From CAG-841 sp963656825 (GTDB lineage Bacteria; Bacillota; Clostridia; Oscillospirales; CAG-272): a DNA stretch of 64,000 nt. Of this stretch, positions 39,807-47,804 are shown piece after piece (position 1 is the stretch's first letter; each line of letters begins with the position of its first letter). The position numbers and the translations under genes are program-made. Below the pieces are notes generated by a model. That model searched no databases and was not told where the DNA came from. It saw nothing but the letters and a program-made list of their open reading frames with translations. The stretch is taken from assembly GCA_963656825.1 (NCBI GenBank), contig CAVKJG010000001.1, forward strand, positions 31,092 to 95,091, given 5' to 3'.

Positions 39807-42100
39807 TAATTGAATCGCTTTATATAAAAAGCTTCGGAAAGCTTGACAACGTGACGATAAATCTTTCGGACGGAGTAAATATCCTGCGCGGAGAAAACGA
39901 ATCCGGAAAAAGCACGGTGTGCAATTTCATTCGTTTTGTTTTCTACGGTCTTGCGGGTCGCGGCGCGGAAGAAAAACAGCGCTGCATAAGCTGGAATTCC
40001 TCCTCCGCCGGCGGCTACGCCATAGTTTTGAGCGGCGGCAGACGCTATCGCATAGAGCGCGAGGCAATTTGCACGGGAGAAGCCGACGGCAGACTTTCCG
40101 TCCGCGAAAGAAGCGCGGTAATAGATACCGAGCTTTCCACGGCGGTGTTCCGCGGTCAGAACGCGGGCGAGGTATTTTTCGGCGTGCCTGCCGACGTTTT
40201 TGAAAGCACCGTATATGTCGGACAAATAGGCGACAGCCGCGTCGGCGGCAGACCTCTTGCCGAAGCCGCGGAAAACATTCTCTTTTCCGCAAGCGAAAGC
40301 GTAAATGCAAAAAAAGCAATTAAAAAGCTCGATGATGCCAGAGTATATCTTCTTTACAAAAACAGGCGCGGCGGAAAGATAGCCGAGCTTGAAGCAAAAA
40401 AAGCCGAGCTTTCCGAGCGTCTTGAAAAAGCGCAGGCGGAAAGCGGCGATATAATTTTCCTTGAAGGCACGCAAAGAGAGCTTACCGAAAAAACCGAAAA
40501 GTCGAAAAAACGTCTTGCCGAATGTTCAAAGGAGCTTGACACCTATGAAAAATACAGCACAAGACAGGTATATCTTACGCGGAAAGAGGAAGCCGTAAAG
40601 CTTCGTGAAATGGAGCAGTCCGCCGAAAAAAGCCGTCTTTGCGAAAAGCACGGCGGAATTCCCGTTTACAGCGACGAATACATAACCTCGCTCGAAGAGC
40701 TTTCGCGCAGGCTCGAAACCGCAACGGCGCGCTATGACGCCGCCTGCTCCGCGCTCGACGAAGCAAACAGAAAAATCATAGATATGAGCGAAAAAATAGA
40801 GGTGTTCAGACGTCTCGGCTCAAAGGGCGACAAGCGCGACAGAATAGTCGATAACATCAATTCAAATCACAGCGTCTCGGCAACGCTTAAAACCGTCGCT
40901 GTGATAATGGCGGTGCTTACCCTTATATTTGCCGCCGTGTGCGTGTTTTCGCTCGTGAAGGCATATTCCTATGCCACGATATTCGCCGTCCTTGCGTGCG
41001 TTTCGATAATAGCCTCGATAGCTTTGTTTGTAGTTTCAAAAAGCAAGCATAAAAGAATGCTTTGCGACTGCTCCACCTTCGGATGCGGAAGCTATGAGGA
41101 ATTTGACGAGCTTGTAAAAGCCGCGGGCAGAGACGAAGCGGTGCTTACGCTCATAACCGAAACAAAGGACAAAGCCGAGGTAAACGCCAAAAAAGCGGCG
41201 GACGAGCTTGATGCGACGAATTCAAAAATCGTGTCCGTGCTGACGCAGGCATCCTTTGCAATGGAAACAAGCACGCGTCTTTCCCTTTCGGAAGCGCTGA
41301 AAATATGCCGCAGAGAAAAATCCGAATACGAAAAGCTCAAAATAATGCTCGAAAGTCAACGGCAAAAGGTTCGCGAGCTTGACGACAAGCTCCGCTCCTG
41401 CGACGAAAGCTATCTGCGCGAGGCGCTCACGGGCACCTACGACGAGGAAAAAATGAAAGCGTTCGATGTAAAATCCGCAAAGCGCAATTATGATTTTCTT
41501 CAGAATTCCATCGGCGCGATGACCGAAAAGCTCGCCCAGACGGAAAAACAGCTTGCCGTGCTGAACGCAACCGTTCAGCGCCCGACCGAAATATCGGAAG
41601 CACTGCTCGCAGTCGAACACGAGCTTGACGTTCTCAGGGAAAAGTTTGACGCATACGTTATGGCAATAGACGCGATAGAAGCCGCCGGAGGAAAGCTGCG
41701 CGAGGGCATTTCGCCGAAAATAGCAAAATCGGCAAGTGCGATAATGTCAAAGCTTTCGTGCGGAAAATACAGCGAAATAGGCATAGATCCCGACTTTGCG
41801 ATGACGTTTACCGACGGTGCTTCAACTCACACGGCGGACTGCTTCAGCGCAGGAACGTCGGATATGGCGTATATTTCCCTGCGACTTGCGCTTATGGAGG
41901 TGCTTTTCACAAAGTCAAAGCCGCCGCTCATATTCGACGAAAGCTTCGCAAGAACCGACGACACGCGACTTTCCGCGGCGCTGACGCTCATCTCCGAGGG
42001 GCTTGAGGGCTGCAGCTCGCAAAGCCTTATCTTCACCTGTCACGGCAGAGAAGAAAGAGCCATGGCGTCTGTCGGAAATTATAATCTGATAAGGCTGTAA
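39803..42100 (+). CDS. SMC/RecN-like AAA ATPase (YhaN type) with internal membrane hairpin
   Basis: A 765-residue ATPase. Walker A GENESGKST is at about 31-39 after IKSFGKLDNVTINL, typical of the AAA_23/AAA_27 RecF-SMC branch. Long coiled-coil segments run about 190-340 and 450-620. Two hydrophobic spans at about 357-410 interrupt the coiled coil, as in YhaN-type proteins. The C-terminal head has the signature and Walker B (SAGTSDMAYISLRLALMEVLF, PPLIFDESFARTDD). No nuclease partner of YhaO/SbcD type is adjacent. It overlaps the yqeG-like gene by 4 bases. Confidence 0.85.
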   Translation: MIIESLYIKSFGKLDNVTINLSDGVNILRGENESGKSTVCNFIRFVFYGLAGRGAEEKQRCISWNSSSAGGYAIVLSGGRRYRIEREAICTGEADGRLSVRERSAVIDTELSTAVFRGQNAGEVFFGVPADVFESTVYVGQIGDSRVGGRPLAEAAENILFSASESVNAKKAIKKLDDARVYLLYKNRRGGKIAELEAKKAELSERLEKAQAESGDIIFLEGTQRELTEKTEKSKKRLAECSKELDTYEKYSTRQVYLTRKEEAVKLREMEQSAEKSRLCEKHGGIPVYSDEYITSLEELSRRLETATARYDAACSALDEANRKIIDMSEKIEVFRRLGSKGDKRDRIVDNINSNHSVSATLKTVAVIMAVLTLIFAAVCVFSLVKAYSYATIFAVLACVSIIASIALFVVSKSKHKRMLCDCSTFGCGSYEEFDELVKAAGRDEAVLTLITETKDKAEVNAKKAADELDATNSKIVSVLTQASFAMETSTRLSLSEALKICRREKSEYEKLKIMLESQRQKVRELDDKLRSCDESYLREALTGTYDEEKMKAFDVKSAKRNYDFLQNSIGAMTEKLAQTEKQLAVLNATVQRPTEISEALLAVEHELDVLREKFDAYVMAIDAIEAAGGKLREGISPKIAKSASAIMSKLSCGKYSEIGIDPDFAMTFTDGASTHTADCFSAGTSDMAYISLRLALMEVLFTKSKPPLIFDESFARTDDTRLSAALTLISEGLEGCSSQSLIFTCHGREERAMASVGNYNLIRL

Positions 42101-42101
42101 A

Positions 42102-42136
42102 TCAAAAATCCGACGCAAAATGCGTCGGATTTTTGG
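42102..42136. terminator. Bidirectional terminator
   Basis: AAAAATCCGACGCA (42104-42117) and TGCGTCGGATTTTT (42121-42134) form a perfect stem between converging genes. Confidence 0.9.
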
Positions 42137-42139
42137 TTT

Positions 42140-42934
42140 TCAGTATTTTTCTATATCCACGCGCTCGGCGGATATTTTTCTTCCTATGAATATTTTTGCG
42201 ACCGCGTCAAAGCGCTTCGGCTCGTCGGAAACGTAATATTTTGTCGCGCCGCCCTCGCGCGAAAGCATCTCGCGCAGGAGCAGCTCCTCCGAAAGCAGAT
42301 TTGCCGCCTCCTTTGCGGGATTTATAAGCGTGACCCCGGGCAGATATCTGCCTATCGCGCCGGCGATAATGGGAAAATGCGTACAGCCGAGGATAAGCGT
42401 ATCCGCGCCGAAATCCTTTATCGTGTCGAGGTACTGCTCGCAGGCAAGCTCGGTTATTTTACAGTCGTCGGAGGTAAATCCGCACTCGACAAGCGGAACA
42501 AAAAGCGGGCAGGCAACGCCGCACGTTTCCGCGCCCTTGTCCTTTAGTCTTTTTTCAAACACTCCCGCCGCTATCGTTGCTTCCGTGCCGATAACGGCTA
42601 TTTTTTTGTTTTTGCTCGCCGAATACGCCGCCTCCGCCGCGCCGTCAATAACGCCGAAAGCGGGAACGTCAAACTGCTCGCGCAAAAGCCCGAGCGCAAC
42701 GGAGCTGACCGTTCCGCAGGCGGCAAGCACGGCTTTGACGTCGTGCGAAAGCAAAAACCTTACGTCCTGCGACGCGTACTTTTTTATCGTTTCCGACGAT
42801 TTCGTTCCGTAAGGAACTCTGCCCGTATCGCCGAAATATATCAGCCTTTCGCGCGGAAGCAGCTTTTCCAGCTCGCGCACGGCGCAAAGTCCGCCAAGAC
42901 CGCTGTCAAAAACGCCTATCGCTCTGCCGTCCAT
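42140..42934 (-). CDS. murI: Glutamate racemase
   Basis: A 264-residue protein. IGVFDSGLGGLCAVRELEKLLP holds the N-terminal Asp-Ser pair, YFGDTGRVPYGTKS the second motif, LAACGTVSSVA the first catalytic Cys region (the family usually has ACNTA/S; here Gly replaces Asn) and TLILGCTHFPII the second catalytic Cys and His. It makes D-glutamate for peptidoglycan. ATG 42934 follows AGGAG. It is the last gene of a likely DUF1385-prmC-murI operon. Confidence 0.93.
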   Translation of the reverse strand: MDGRAIGVFDSGLGGLCAVRELEKLLPRERLIYFGDTGRVPYGTKSSETIKKYASQDVRFLLSHDVKAVLAACGTVSSVALGLLREQFDVPAFGVIDGAAEAAYSASKNKKIAVIGTEATIAAGVFEKRLKDKGAETCGVACPLFVPLVECGFTSDDCKITELACEQYLDTIKDFGADTLILGCTHFPIIAGAIGRYLPGVTLINPAKEAANLLSEELLLREMLSREGGATKYYVSDEPKRFDAVAKIFIGRKISAERVDIEKY

Positions 42935-42950
42935 AAAACTCTCCTGTAGG

Positions 42951-43793
42951 TTATAATTTTTTTGCCGTAACACAGCGGAAATTGCCGCCGTAATCGCGGA
43001 AGGCTTCGCAATAAAAGCCGTGCCTTTCGCCCTCGCTTATGACCTGCTGCGCCTGGTCGCAGCCGATTTCAAATATTATTGTTCCGCCCTCCGAAAGCAT
43101 TTCGGGGCAGATATCAAACAGCCTGCGATAAAAGAAAAGTCCGTCCTCTCCGCCGTCAAGGGCGATATGCGGCTCGCTTTTCACCTCGGGAGAAAGCCCG
43201 TCTATCACGTCGGTTCTTATATACGGCGGATTTGAAATTATCATATCGTATTTTCCGCAACCATCAAAAAAGCCGCTTGAAAACACGTCGCGGCAAAAAA
43301 CGCTCACCCTTTCCGAAAGTCCGAGCGACGCCGCGTTTTTTTCGGTTATCTCGCACGCTCCGTCCGATATATCGAACATATCGGCTGTCGTGTTTTCCGT
43401 GTTTTTCAGCACTGAAAGACCTATACAGCCGCTTCCGCAGCATATATCGGCTATCTTCATTTTGCAGTGTGAAAGACTTATCGCTTTTTCAATGATTACC
43501 TCCGTGTCCGCGCGCGGAACAAGCACCCGCCGATCGACATAAAGCTCCAGCCCGAAAAAATCAGCCTTGTTTATAATATATTCAAGAGGCTCTCCGCAAA
43601 GACGTTTTTTTGCAATATCCTCCGATTTTTTTACAACCTCCGGCGGCACATCGTCATGCAGCGCCGCAAAAAGACGGGCGGAGTCGGTCTTTGCCGTCAG
43701 GCGCACGATCCTCCCCGCCTCATAATCGGCATATTCTCCGCACACGGGCAGAAGAATATCCTTTATTTCTTTTATAAGTCCGGCGTATTTCAT
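42951..43793 (-). CDS. prmC: Release factor glutamine methyltransferase PrmC
   Basis: A 280-residue protein. An N-terminal helical domain (about 1-75) is followed by the Rossmann methyltransferase with ADICCGSGCIGLSVL (SAM site) and the catalytic MIISNPPYIRTDVI motif. PrmC methylates the GGQ Gln of RF1 and RF2. It overlaps the DUF1385 gene by 4 bases (ATGA), an arrangement common in clostridia, where prfA often follows; here murI follows instead. Confidence 0.95.
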   Translation of the reverse strand: MKYAGLIKEIKDILLPVCGEYADYEAGRIVRLTAKTDSARLFAALHDDVPPEVVKKSEDIAKKRLCGEPLEYIINKADFFGLELYVDRRVLVPRADTEVIIEKAISLSHCKMKIADICCGSGCIGLSVLKNTENTTADMFDISDGACEITEKNAASLGLSERVSVFCRDVFSSGFFDGCGKYDMIISNPPYIRTDVIDGLSPEVKSEPHIALDGGEDGLFFYRRLFDICPEMLSEGGTIIFEIGCDQAQQVISEGERHGFYCEAFRDYGGNFRCVTAKKL

Positions 43794-44833
43794 TCTGCCG
43801 ATTCCGTATCGGAAGTGCTTCCCTCTGCGTCCGATTCCGCCTTTGCAGGCTCCTCCTGCGGAAATTCGTCGGGCATCGCGCCTTTGAGCGCCGCTATCGC
43901 AACCTCTATCATAGAGTCGTCCGGCTCTTTTGTGGTTATTCTCTGCATCCAGAGTCCCGGCGCGGAAAGCACCTTTACAAGCGTATTGTCGTGCTTTCCG
44001 GCATACATAAGAAATTCATATCCTATGCCGCAGGTCAGCGGAAGAAGGAGAAGCTTTATTCCCACTCTTATAAGCGAGCTTAAAAGCTTTGATTCTACAT
44101 TTGCCCACTCCCACGGTATAAGTATGCCTATAAGCACGCCTATGAGTATCATAACGAACATAAAGCTCGTTCCGCATCTGGGGTGAAAGCGTCTTTGAAT
44201 TCTTACGTTTTCGACGGTGAGCGGCAGTCCGTGCTCGTAGCAGAATATTGATTTATGCTCCGAGCCGTGATACATAAACGTCCGCTTTATATCCGGCATA
44301 AGCGATACCAGAAGCAGATAACATATGAATATCACTATTTTCAAAACGCCTTCGATTATGCTTTTCAGCCAGCCGTCAAGCTCGCCGCCTATCAGGTATT
44401 CAACGCCCTTTGTGGCATACGTCGGCAAGAGAAAGAAAAGTCCCACCGAGAGCGCAAGCGCAAGGATTACCGATATCGGCATTATCACAACCATTATCGA
44501 TTTGCCGAATTTTTCTCTCAGCCATTTTTCAAATTTTGTTTCTTCCTCCCCGGTGCCGAGCATCTCTCCCGACGCGGAAAGCGTGGCAAACGAAAGCTTC
44601 ATCATTTCAACGAAGTTTATCGCCCCACGAAGAATGGGTATATTGAGTATTTTATGTTTTTTTCTTACCGAAACGAAGGATGAGTCGCGCTTTGCTATCG
44701 AGCCGTCGGGCTTGCGAACCGCAATGCAGACCTTTTCTCCGCTTTTCATCATAACGCCTTCAAGCACCGCCTGACCGCCGACCTTGTTTCTGCGACAGGC
44801 GAGCGGATCCTGCTGTTTTTCTCTTTTGCTCAT
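43790..44833 (-). CDS. DUF1385 membrane protein
   Basis: A 347-residue protein. GGQAVLEGVMMKSGEKVCIAVRKPDGSI at the N-terminus is the DUF1385 signature, and FMYHGSEHKSIFCYEHG near 190 with RFHPRCGTSFMFVMILI are its conserved metal-like His/Cys blocks. Four to six spans follow from about 115 onward. The C-terminal 40 residues are acidic and Ser/Glu-rich. Its function is unknown; it is nearly always beside prmC in clostridia. Confidence 0.93.
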   Translation of the reverse strand: MSKREKQQDPLACRRNKVGGQAVLEGVMMKSGEKVCIAVRKPDGSIAKRDSSFVSVRKKHKILNIPILRGAINFVEMMKLSFATLSASGEMLGTGEEETKFEKWLREKFGKSIMVVIMPISVILALALSVGLFFLLPTYATKGVEYLIGGELDGWLKSIIEGVLKIVIFICYLLLVSLMPDIKRTFMYHGSEHKSIFCYEHGLPLTVENVRIQRRFHPRCGTSFMFVMILIGVLIGILIPWEWANVESKLLSSLIRVGIKLLLLPLTCGIGYEFLMYAGKHDNTLVKVLSAPGLWMQRITTKEPDDSMIEVAIAALKGAMPDEFPQEEPAKAESDAEGSTSDTESAE

Positions 44834-44914
44834 TTATTCGCCTTTCATAAAATGTTTGATTGAATAAAGTTTATCACAATATCGCGCAAAAATAAATAAC
44901 AAATTGTAAAATAT

Positions 44915-44943
44915 CAAAAAAACCGCCCTGAAAGGACGGCTTT
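44915..44943 (-). terminator. Terminator of secG
   Basis: On the minus strand AAGCCGTCCT, a short loop, AGGGCGGTTT then T-run, with two G-T pairs in the stem. Confidence 0.8.
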
Positions 44944-44956
44944 GAAAATTCTTCTC

Positions 44957-45196
44957 TTATGAAAAAAGGAATGTCACGAAAACAAGCACAACAAATACTA
45001 TTGAAATTATTGTTGTAAGCTTTGAAAGCTTTTTGCTTGTCGAAGAGCCCTTGTTCTTACCAAAATATGTTTCGGATGCACCGCCGCCGATAGCGCCGGA
45101 AAGACCCTTTGACTTATCCTGAAAAAGAACAACAACTGTAAGGAATATTGCACAAACCATAAGAACCGCGCCCAAAATGTACTGAATTACGCTCAT
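44957..45196 (-). CDS. secG: Preprotein translocase subunit SecG
   Basis: A 79-residue protein with two membrane spans (about 4-24 and 58-78). The block VVVLFQDKSKGLSGAIGGGASETYFGKNKGSS between the spans is diagnostic of SecG. It supports SecYEG-mediated protein export. It is a single gene; the downstream rnr and smpB genes often found with secG are absent. Confidence 0.95.
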   Translation of the reverse strand: MSVIQYILGAVLMVCAIFLTVVVLFQDKSKGLSGAIGGGASETYFGKNKGSSTSKKLSKLTTIISIVFVVLVFVTFLFS

Positions 45197-45311
45197 TATA
45201 AAAAATCTCCCATTCCGGCGGCAATTATCTCACTTCCGCGCCATCCGCCGATTAAGTATTTCGACACCGAAGCATATATTTTCAAACGTTCCGTTTTACA
45301 ACGGTACAAGT

Positions 45312-45340
45312 ATATTATCACATTCAAAAAGAAAAATCAA
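45312..45340 (-). promoter_or_regulatory. Promoter of secG
   Basis: Minus strand TTGATT (45335-45340), 17 bases, TAATAT (45312-45317). Confidence 0.6.
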
Positions 45341-45379
45341 GAGTTTTTTTATATTTTTCACCGATATTAAAATTTTTGA

Positions 45380-45408
45380 TTGACAAATTGCTTTTATAAT
45401 GATATAAT
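45380..45408 (+). promoter_or_regulatory. Consensus promoter of the rpsF-ssb-rpsR operon
   Basis: TTGACA (45380-45385), 17 bases, TATAAT (45403-45408): a perfect match. Confidence 0.92.
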
Positions 45409-45453
45409 AACTAATCGGAAAAGAACGCGGCTTTTGATATCTGCCCGTTTTTT

Positions 45454-45505
45454 CTCCTTACCGGACGCAAATTTTTCTATGCTCCGGTCTTATGTCCAGA
45501 AGGAG
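45454..45505 (+). promoter_or_regulatory. rpsF leader hairpin covering the ribosome site (S6:S18-type candidate)
   Basis: CTCCTT (45454-45459) pairs with AAGGAG (45500-45505), the rpsF ribosome site. Inside it ACCGGA (45460-45465) pairs with TCCGGT (45483-45488), leaving an 11-base bulge on the 3' side. Feedback by the S6:S18 complex on rpsF leaders is known in many bacteria; this fold is a candidate for it. Confidence 0.6.
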
Positions 45506-45516
45506 GTGCAATCACA

Positions 45517-45807
45517 ATGGAAAAAATTATCTCGTCCTATGAAACGATGTTCATCGTTGACTGCTCCGTAAGCGAGGAAGCTACCGCAGCTGTTGTTGCA
45601 AAGTTCAGATCGCTTATCGAAGCCAACGGCACGATCGAAAAGATCGAGGAATGGGGTAAACGCAAGCTCGCATATCCTATAAACGATATGACGGAGGGTT
45701 ATTACGTTCTCGTTGATTACAAAGCGGAAACGGATTTCTCCGAAGAGCTCAGCCGTGTATTCAATATCACGGAAGGTGTAATGCGTTATCTCACAATCAA
45801 ACTTTAA
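45517..45807 (+). CDS. rpsF: 30S ribosomal protein S6
   Basis: A 96-residue protein. SSYETMFIVDCSVSEE at the start, EWGKRKLAYPINDMTEGYYVLVDY in the middle and VFNITEGVMRYLTIKL at the end match bacterial S6. It pairs with S18 on the 30S platform. The ATG follows AAGGAGG. It is the first gene of the standard rpsF-ssb-rpsR operon. Confidence 0.97.
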   Translation: MEKIISSYETMFIVDCSVSEEATAAVVAKFRSLIEANGTIEKIEEWGKRKLAYPINDMTEGYYVLVDYKAETDFSEELSRVFNITEGVMRYLTIKL

Positions 45808-45819
45808 TCGGAGGTTAAT

Positions 45820-46254
45820 ATGGCAAGTCTTAACAAGGTTATACTGATAGGTCATCTGACGGCGGATCCGGAGCTTAAACAGACTCCCACCGGCGTAAGC
45901 GTCACTTCGTTCTCAATCGGTGTTACAAGAAGATTTCAGCGTCAGGGCGAACAGCCCCAGAGCGATTTCATCAACATCGTTGCATGGAGAGCAACAGCAG
46001 AATTTATAGCCAAATATTTCAGAAAAGGCAGCGCCATATGTATCTGCGGTTCGCTTCAGACAAGAAGCTATACCGCTCAGGACGGCACAAAACGTTATGT
46101 AACGGAGGTTGTTGCCGAAGAAGCAAGCTTTGTTGAAAGAAAGAGCGATTCCGCGCCCAGAGCCGACGATTATCAGGCTCCCGCATTTTCTGCGGGCGCA
46201 GCCGATACCGCAAAATTTGAAGAGGTATCCGGCGACGACGACCTGCCGTTCTGA
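45820..46254 (+). CDS. ssb: Single-stranded DNA-binding protein
   Basis: A 144-residue protein. The OB fold covers about 1-105 (LNKVILIGHLTADPELKQTPTGVSV, FINIVAWRATAEFIAKYFRKGS). A short flexible linker leads to the acidic tip DDDLPF, the conserved site for partner proteins. It lies between rpsF and rpsR, as in most Firmicutes. The ATG follows CGGAGG. Confidence 0.97.
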   Translation: MASLNKVILIGHLTADPELKQTPTGVSVTSFSIGVTRRFQRQGEQPQSDFINIVAWRATAEFIAKYFRKGSAICICGSLQTRSYTAQDGTKRYVTEVVAEEASFVERKSDSAPRADDYQAPAFSAGAADTAKFEEVSGDDDLPF

Positions 46255-46292
46255 CAGGGTCAACACATTCTATAAAGGAGGTTTCATAGATC

Positions 46293-46544
46293 ATGGATAA
46301 AGAAGTTCAGAAGTCTTCCCGCCCCGTTGCTCATCAGAGAAGAAAGAAAGTTTGCATTTTCTGCGAAGAGCATGCGGAAAGCATTGATTACAAGGATGTA
46401 GCTAAGCTCAGAAAGTACATTTCCGAGCGTTCCAAAATTCTGCCCCGCAGAGTTACCGGAACTTGCGCTAAGCACCAGAGAGAGCTTACAATCGCTATAA
46501 AGAGAGCTCGTCACATGGCGCTCATTCCTTTCGTAACAGACTAA
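46293..46544 (+). CDS. rpsR: 30S ribosomal protein S18
   Basis: An 83-residue protein. RRKKVCIFCEEHAESIDYKDVAKLRKYISERSKILPRRVTGTCAKHQRELTIAIKRARHMALIPF is the whole S18 core. It keeps three Cys (CIFC and TCAKH), the C+ zinc-ligand form. The ATG follows AAAGGAGG. A terminator follows. Confidence 0.97.
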   Translation: MDKEVQKSSRPVAHQRRKKVCIFCEEHAESIDYKDVAKLRKYISERSKILPRRVTGTCAKHQRELTIAIKRARHMALIPFVTD

Positions 46545-46617
46545 AAAATTTTTTGAGTCCTCACACTCAAAAATAATCAATTTTGTACAAAGAAAATTAT
46601 TCTGTTTTACAAAAGAC

Positions 46618-46644
46618 AAAAGCCCTTGCAAAAGGGCTTTTTGT
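46618..46644 (+). terminator. Terminator of the rpsF operon
   Basis: AAAAGCCCTT (46618-46627), loop GCAA, AAGGGCTTTT then TGTTT. Confidence 0.8.
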
Positions 46645-46718
46645 TTGCAATTTTGCCACTATAATAAGAATAAAGTTTTTTGTACAAAAGCGGATATTGA
46701 AATCTGTGCAGAGACATA

Positions 46719-46753
46719 TAAAGGGCGGAAAACGCCCGTTTTTCCGCCCTTTA
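46719..46753 (+). other. Orphan 14-bp hairpin
   Basis: TAAAGGGCGGAAAA (46719-46732), loop CGCCCG, TTTTCCGCCCTTTA (46740-46753). A T-run begins only 8 bases later. It may end an unseen short transcript or act as a second terminator for rpsR. Confidence 0.45.
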
Positions 46754-46796
46754 CGGCAAAGTTTTTTGTTTTTTCGCAAAAAATATCGTAAAATTA

Positions 46797-46825
46797 TTGA
46801 CTTTTATGTTATACTACTGTATAAT
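46797..46825 (+). promoter_or_regulatory. Promoter of the BlaI/MecI-type regulator with overlapping operator
   Basis: TTGACT (46797-46802), 17 bases, TATAAT (46820-46825). The inverted repeat TTATAC-N4-GTATAA (46809-46824) overlaps the -10 box and is a likely autoregulatory operator; BlaI-family sites are palindromes containing TACA/TGTA-like half-sites. Confidence 0.65.
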
Positions 46826-46889
46826 ACAAAAGTACAGTTTTCAGCTTTCAAGTACGCATTTTTACATACAGTAAGGAGTGAATCTTTTC

Positions 46890-47285
46890 GTGAAAAAGCT
46901 TCCCGATACAGAATTTGACGTAATGAAGGTCGTATGGGACAATACTCCCCCCGTAACTACGACAATGATAATGGAGCAGCTCGGCACCGAACGCGGATGG
47001 CCGGTTCCGGCGCTTATAACAATGCTTTCCCGTCTTAACGAAAAAGGCTTTGTCTATTCCGAAAAGAAAGGCAAAATGCGTTACTATTATCCGCTTGTTA
47101 AAAAATCTGATTACATAGAATTTATAACAAAAGAATTTATGTCAAAATATCACGGCGATTCGTTTACAAGCTTTTATTCAACATATTATGACGTAAGAAT
47201 GATAAGCGACGAGGCGCTTGACGCTTTTGTTGCTTGGGTAAAACGCAGACGCAGCGAATTCCGTCGTTATCACAGCGACAACTGA
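46890..47285 (+). CDS. BlaI/MecI/CopY family transcriptional regulator
   Basis: A 131-residue winged-helix repressor. KLPDTEFDVMKVVWDNTPPVTTTMIMEQLG, then WPVPALITMLSRLNEKGFVYSEKKGKMRYYYPLV form the DNA-binding domain and wing, followed by the C-terminal dimer helices. Related repressors respond to a BlaR1-type sensor protease, but no such gene is adjacent; the next gene, on the other strand, encodes a DUF4830 protein. GTG 46890 is chosen since GGAG lies 11 bases upstream; GTG 46878 is too close. The target genes are unknown apart from probable autoregulation. Confidence 0.9.
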   Translation: MKKLPDTEFDVMKVVWDNTPPVTTTMIMEQLGTERGWPVPALITMLSRLNEKGFVYSEKKGKMRYYYPLVKKSDYIEFITKEFMSKYHGDSFTSFYSTYYDVRMISDEALDAFVAWVKRRRSEFRRYHSDN

Positions 47286-47288
47286 TTG

Positions 47289-47771
47289 TCAGGCGTCGTA
47301 TTTTACGTCCTTTGAAAAACCGTGAACAAAACCGGAGCTGTCGGCGGAGCATACGTCTCCGCCGATTATTTTTCCTCTGTACACAAGAAGATTGATATAA
47401 ACGTCGCCCTCGTAGCCTTCATAATTCGTTATTTTATATGTATATCTGGTCACCTCTTTGCCCTTATACGGCGAAAGGCTGAGCCCCTGCTCCTTCTGCA
47501 TCTCGTTATAGCCGATATAAACCGTATCAAATTCCGAGGGGACAGTCACTTGAACCTCTTCTATCGGACTTTCGTCAACCGTCCAGCCGAGTGCGGAGAT
47601 AAACGCCGTTCTGTCGCTGTTTGAATAAATGCCGGAATAATTTATTCCCTTTGTCGCGGTCTGGACGTCGTATTTCGGAATAAGCGCAACAAGGGTTATC
47701 ATTGCGGCAACCGAAAGCACCACCGCAAAAACAAATTTAATCGTCTGCGAACGTATTGAATATATGAACAT
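47289..47771 (-). CDS. DUF4830 membrane-anchored protein
   Basis: A 160-residue protein with an N-terminal membrane span (about 10-31) and an extracytoplasmic domain with WTVDESPIEEVQVTVPSEFDTVYIGYNEMQKEQG, YKGKEVTRYTYKITNY and LVYRGKIIGGDVCSADSSGFVHGF, which matches DUF4830. Function unknown. It starts 33 bases after the small lipoprotein gene, with AAAGGAGG before ATG, so the two likely form one transcript. Its end almost meets that of the BlaI-like gene (3-base gap). Confidence 0.85.
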   Translation of the reverse strand: MFIYSIRSQTIKFVFAVVLSVAAMITLVALIPKYDVQTATKGINYSGIYSNSDRTAFISALGWTVDESPIEEVQVTVPSEFDTVYIGYNEMQKEQGLSLSPYKGKEVTRYTYKITNYEGYEGDVYINLLVYRGKIIGGDVCSADSSGFVHGFSKDVKYDA

Positions 47772-47804
47772 AAAAACGCCTCCTTTTAGTTTCTCACGGA
47801 ATAT

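Larger units (their letters stand above)
46545..46889. other. Intergenic region with two hairpins
   Basis: This 345-base gap holds the rpsR terminator, a second 14-bp hairpin at 46719-46753 and the promoter of the BlaI-like gene. I see no reading frame with a ribosome site. The stretch 46650-46760 could encode a small RNA, but no clear promoter supports that. Confidence 0.35.
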
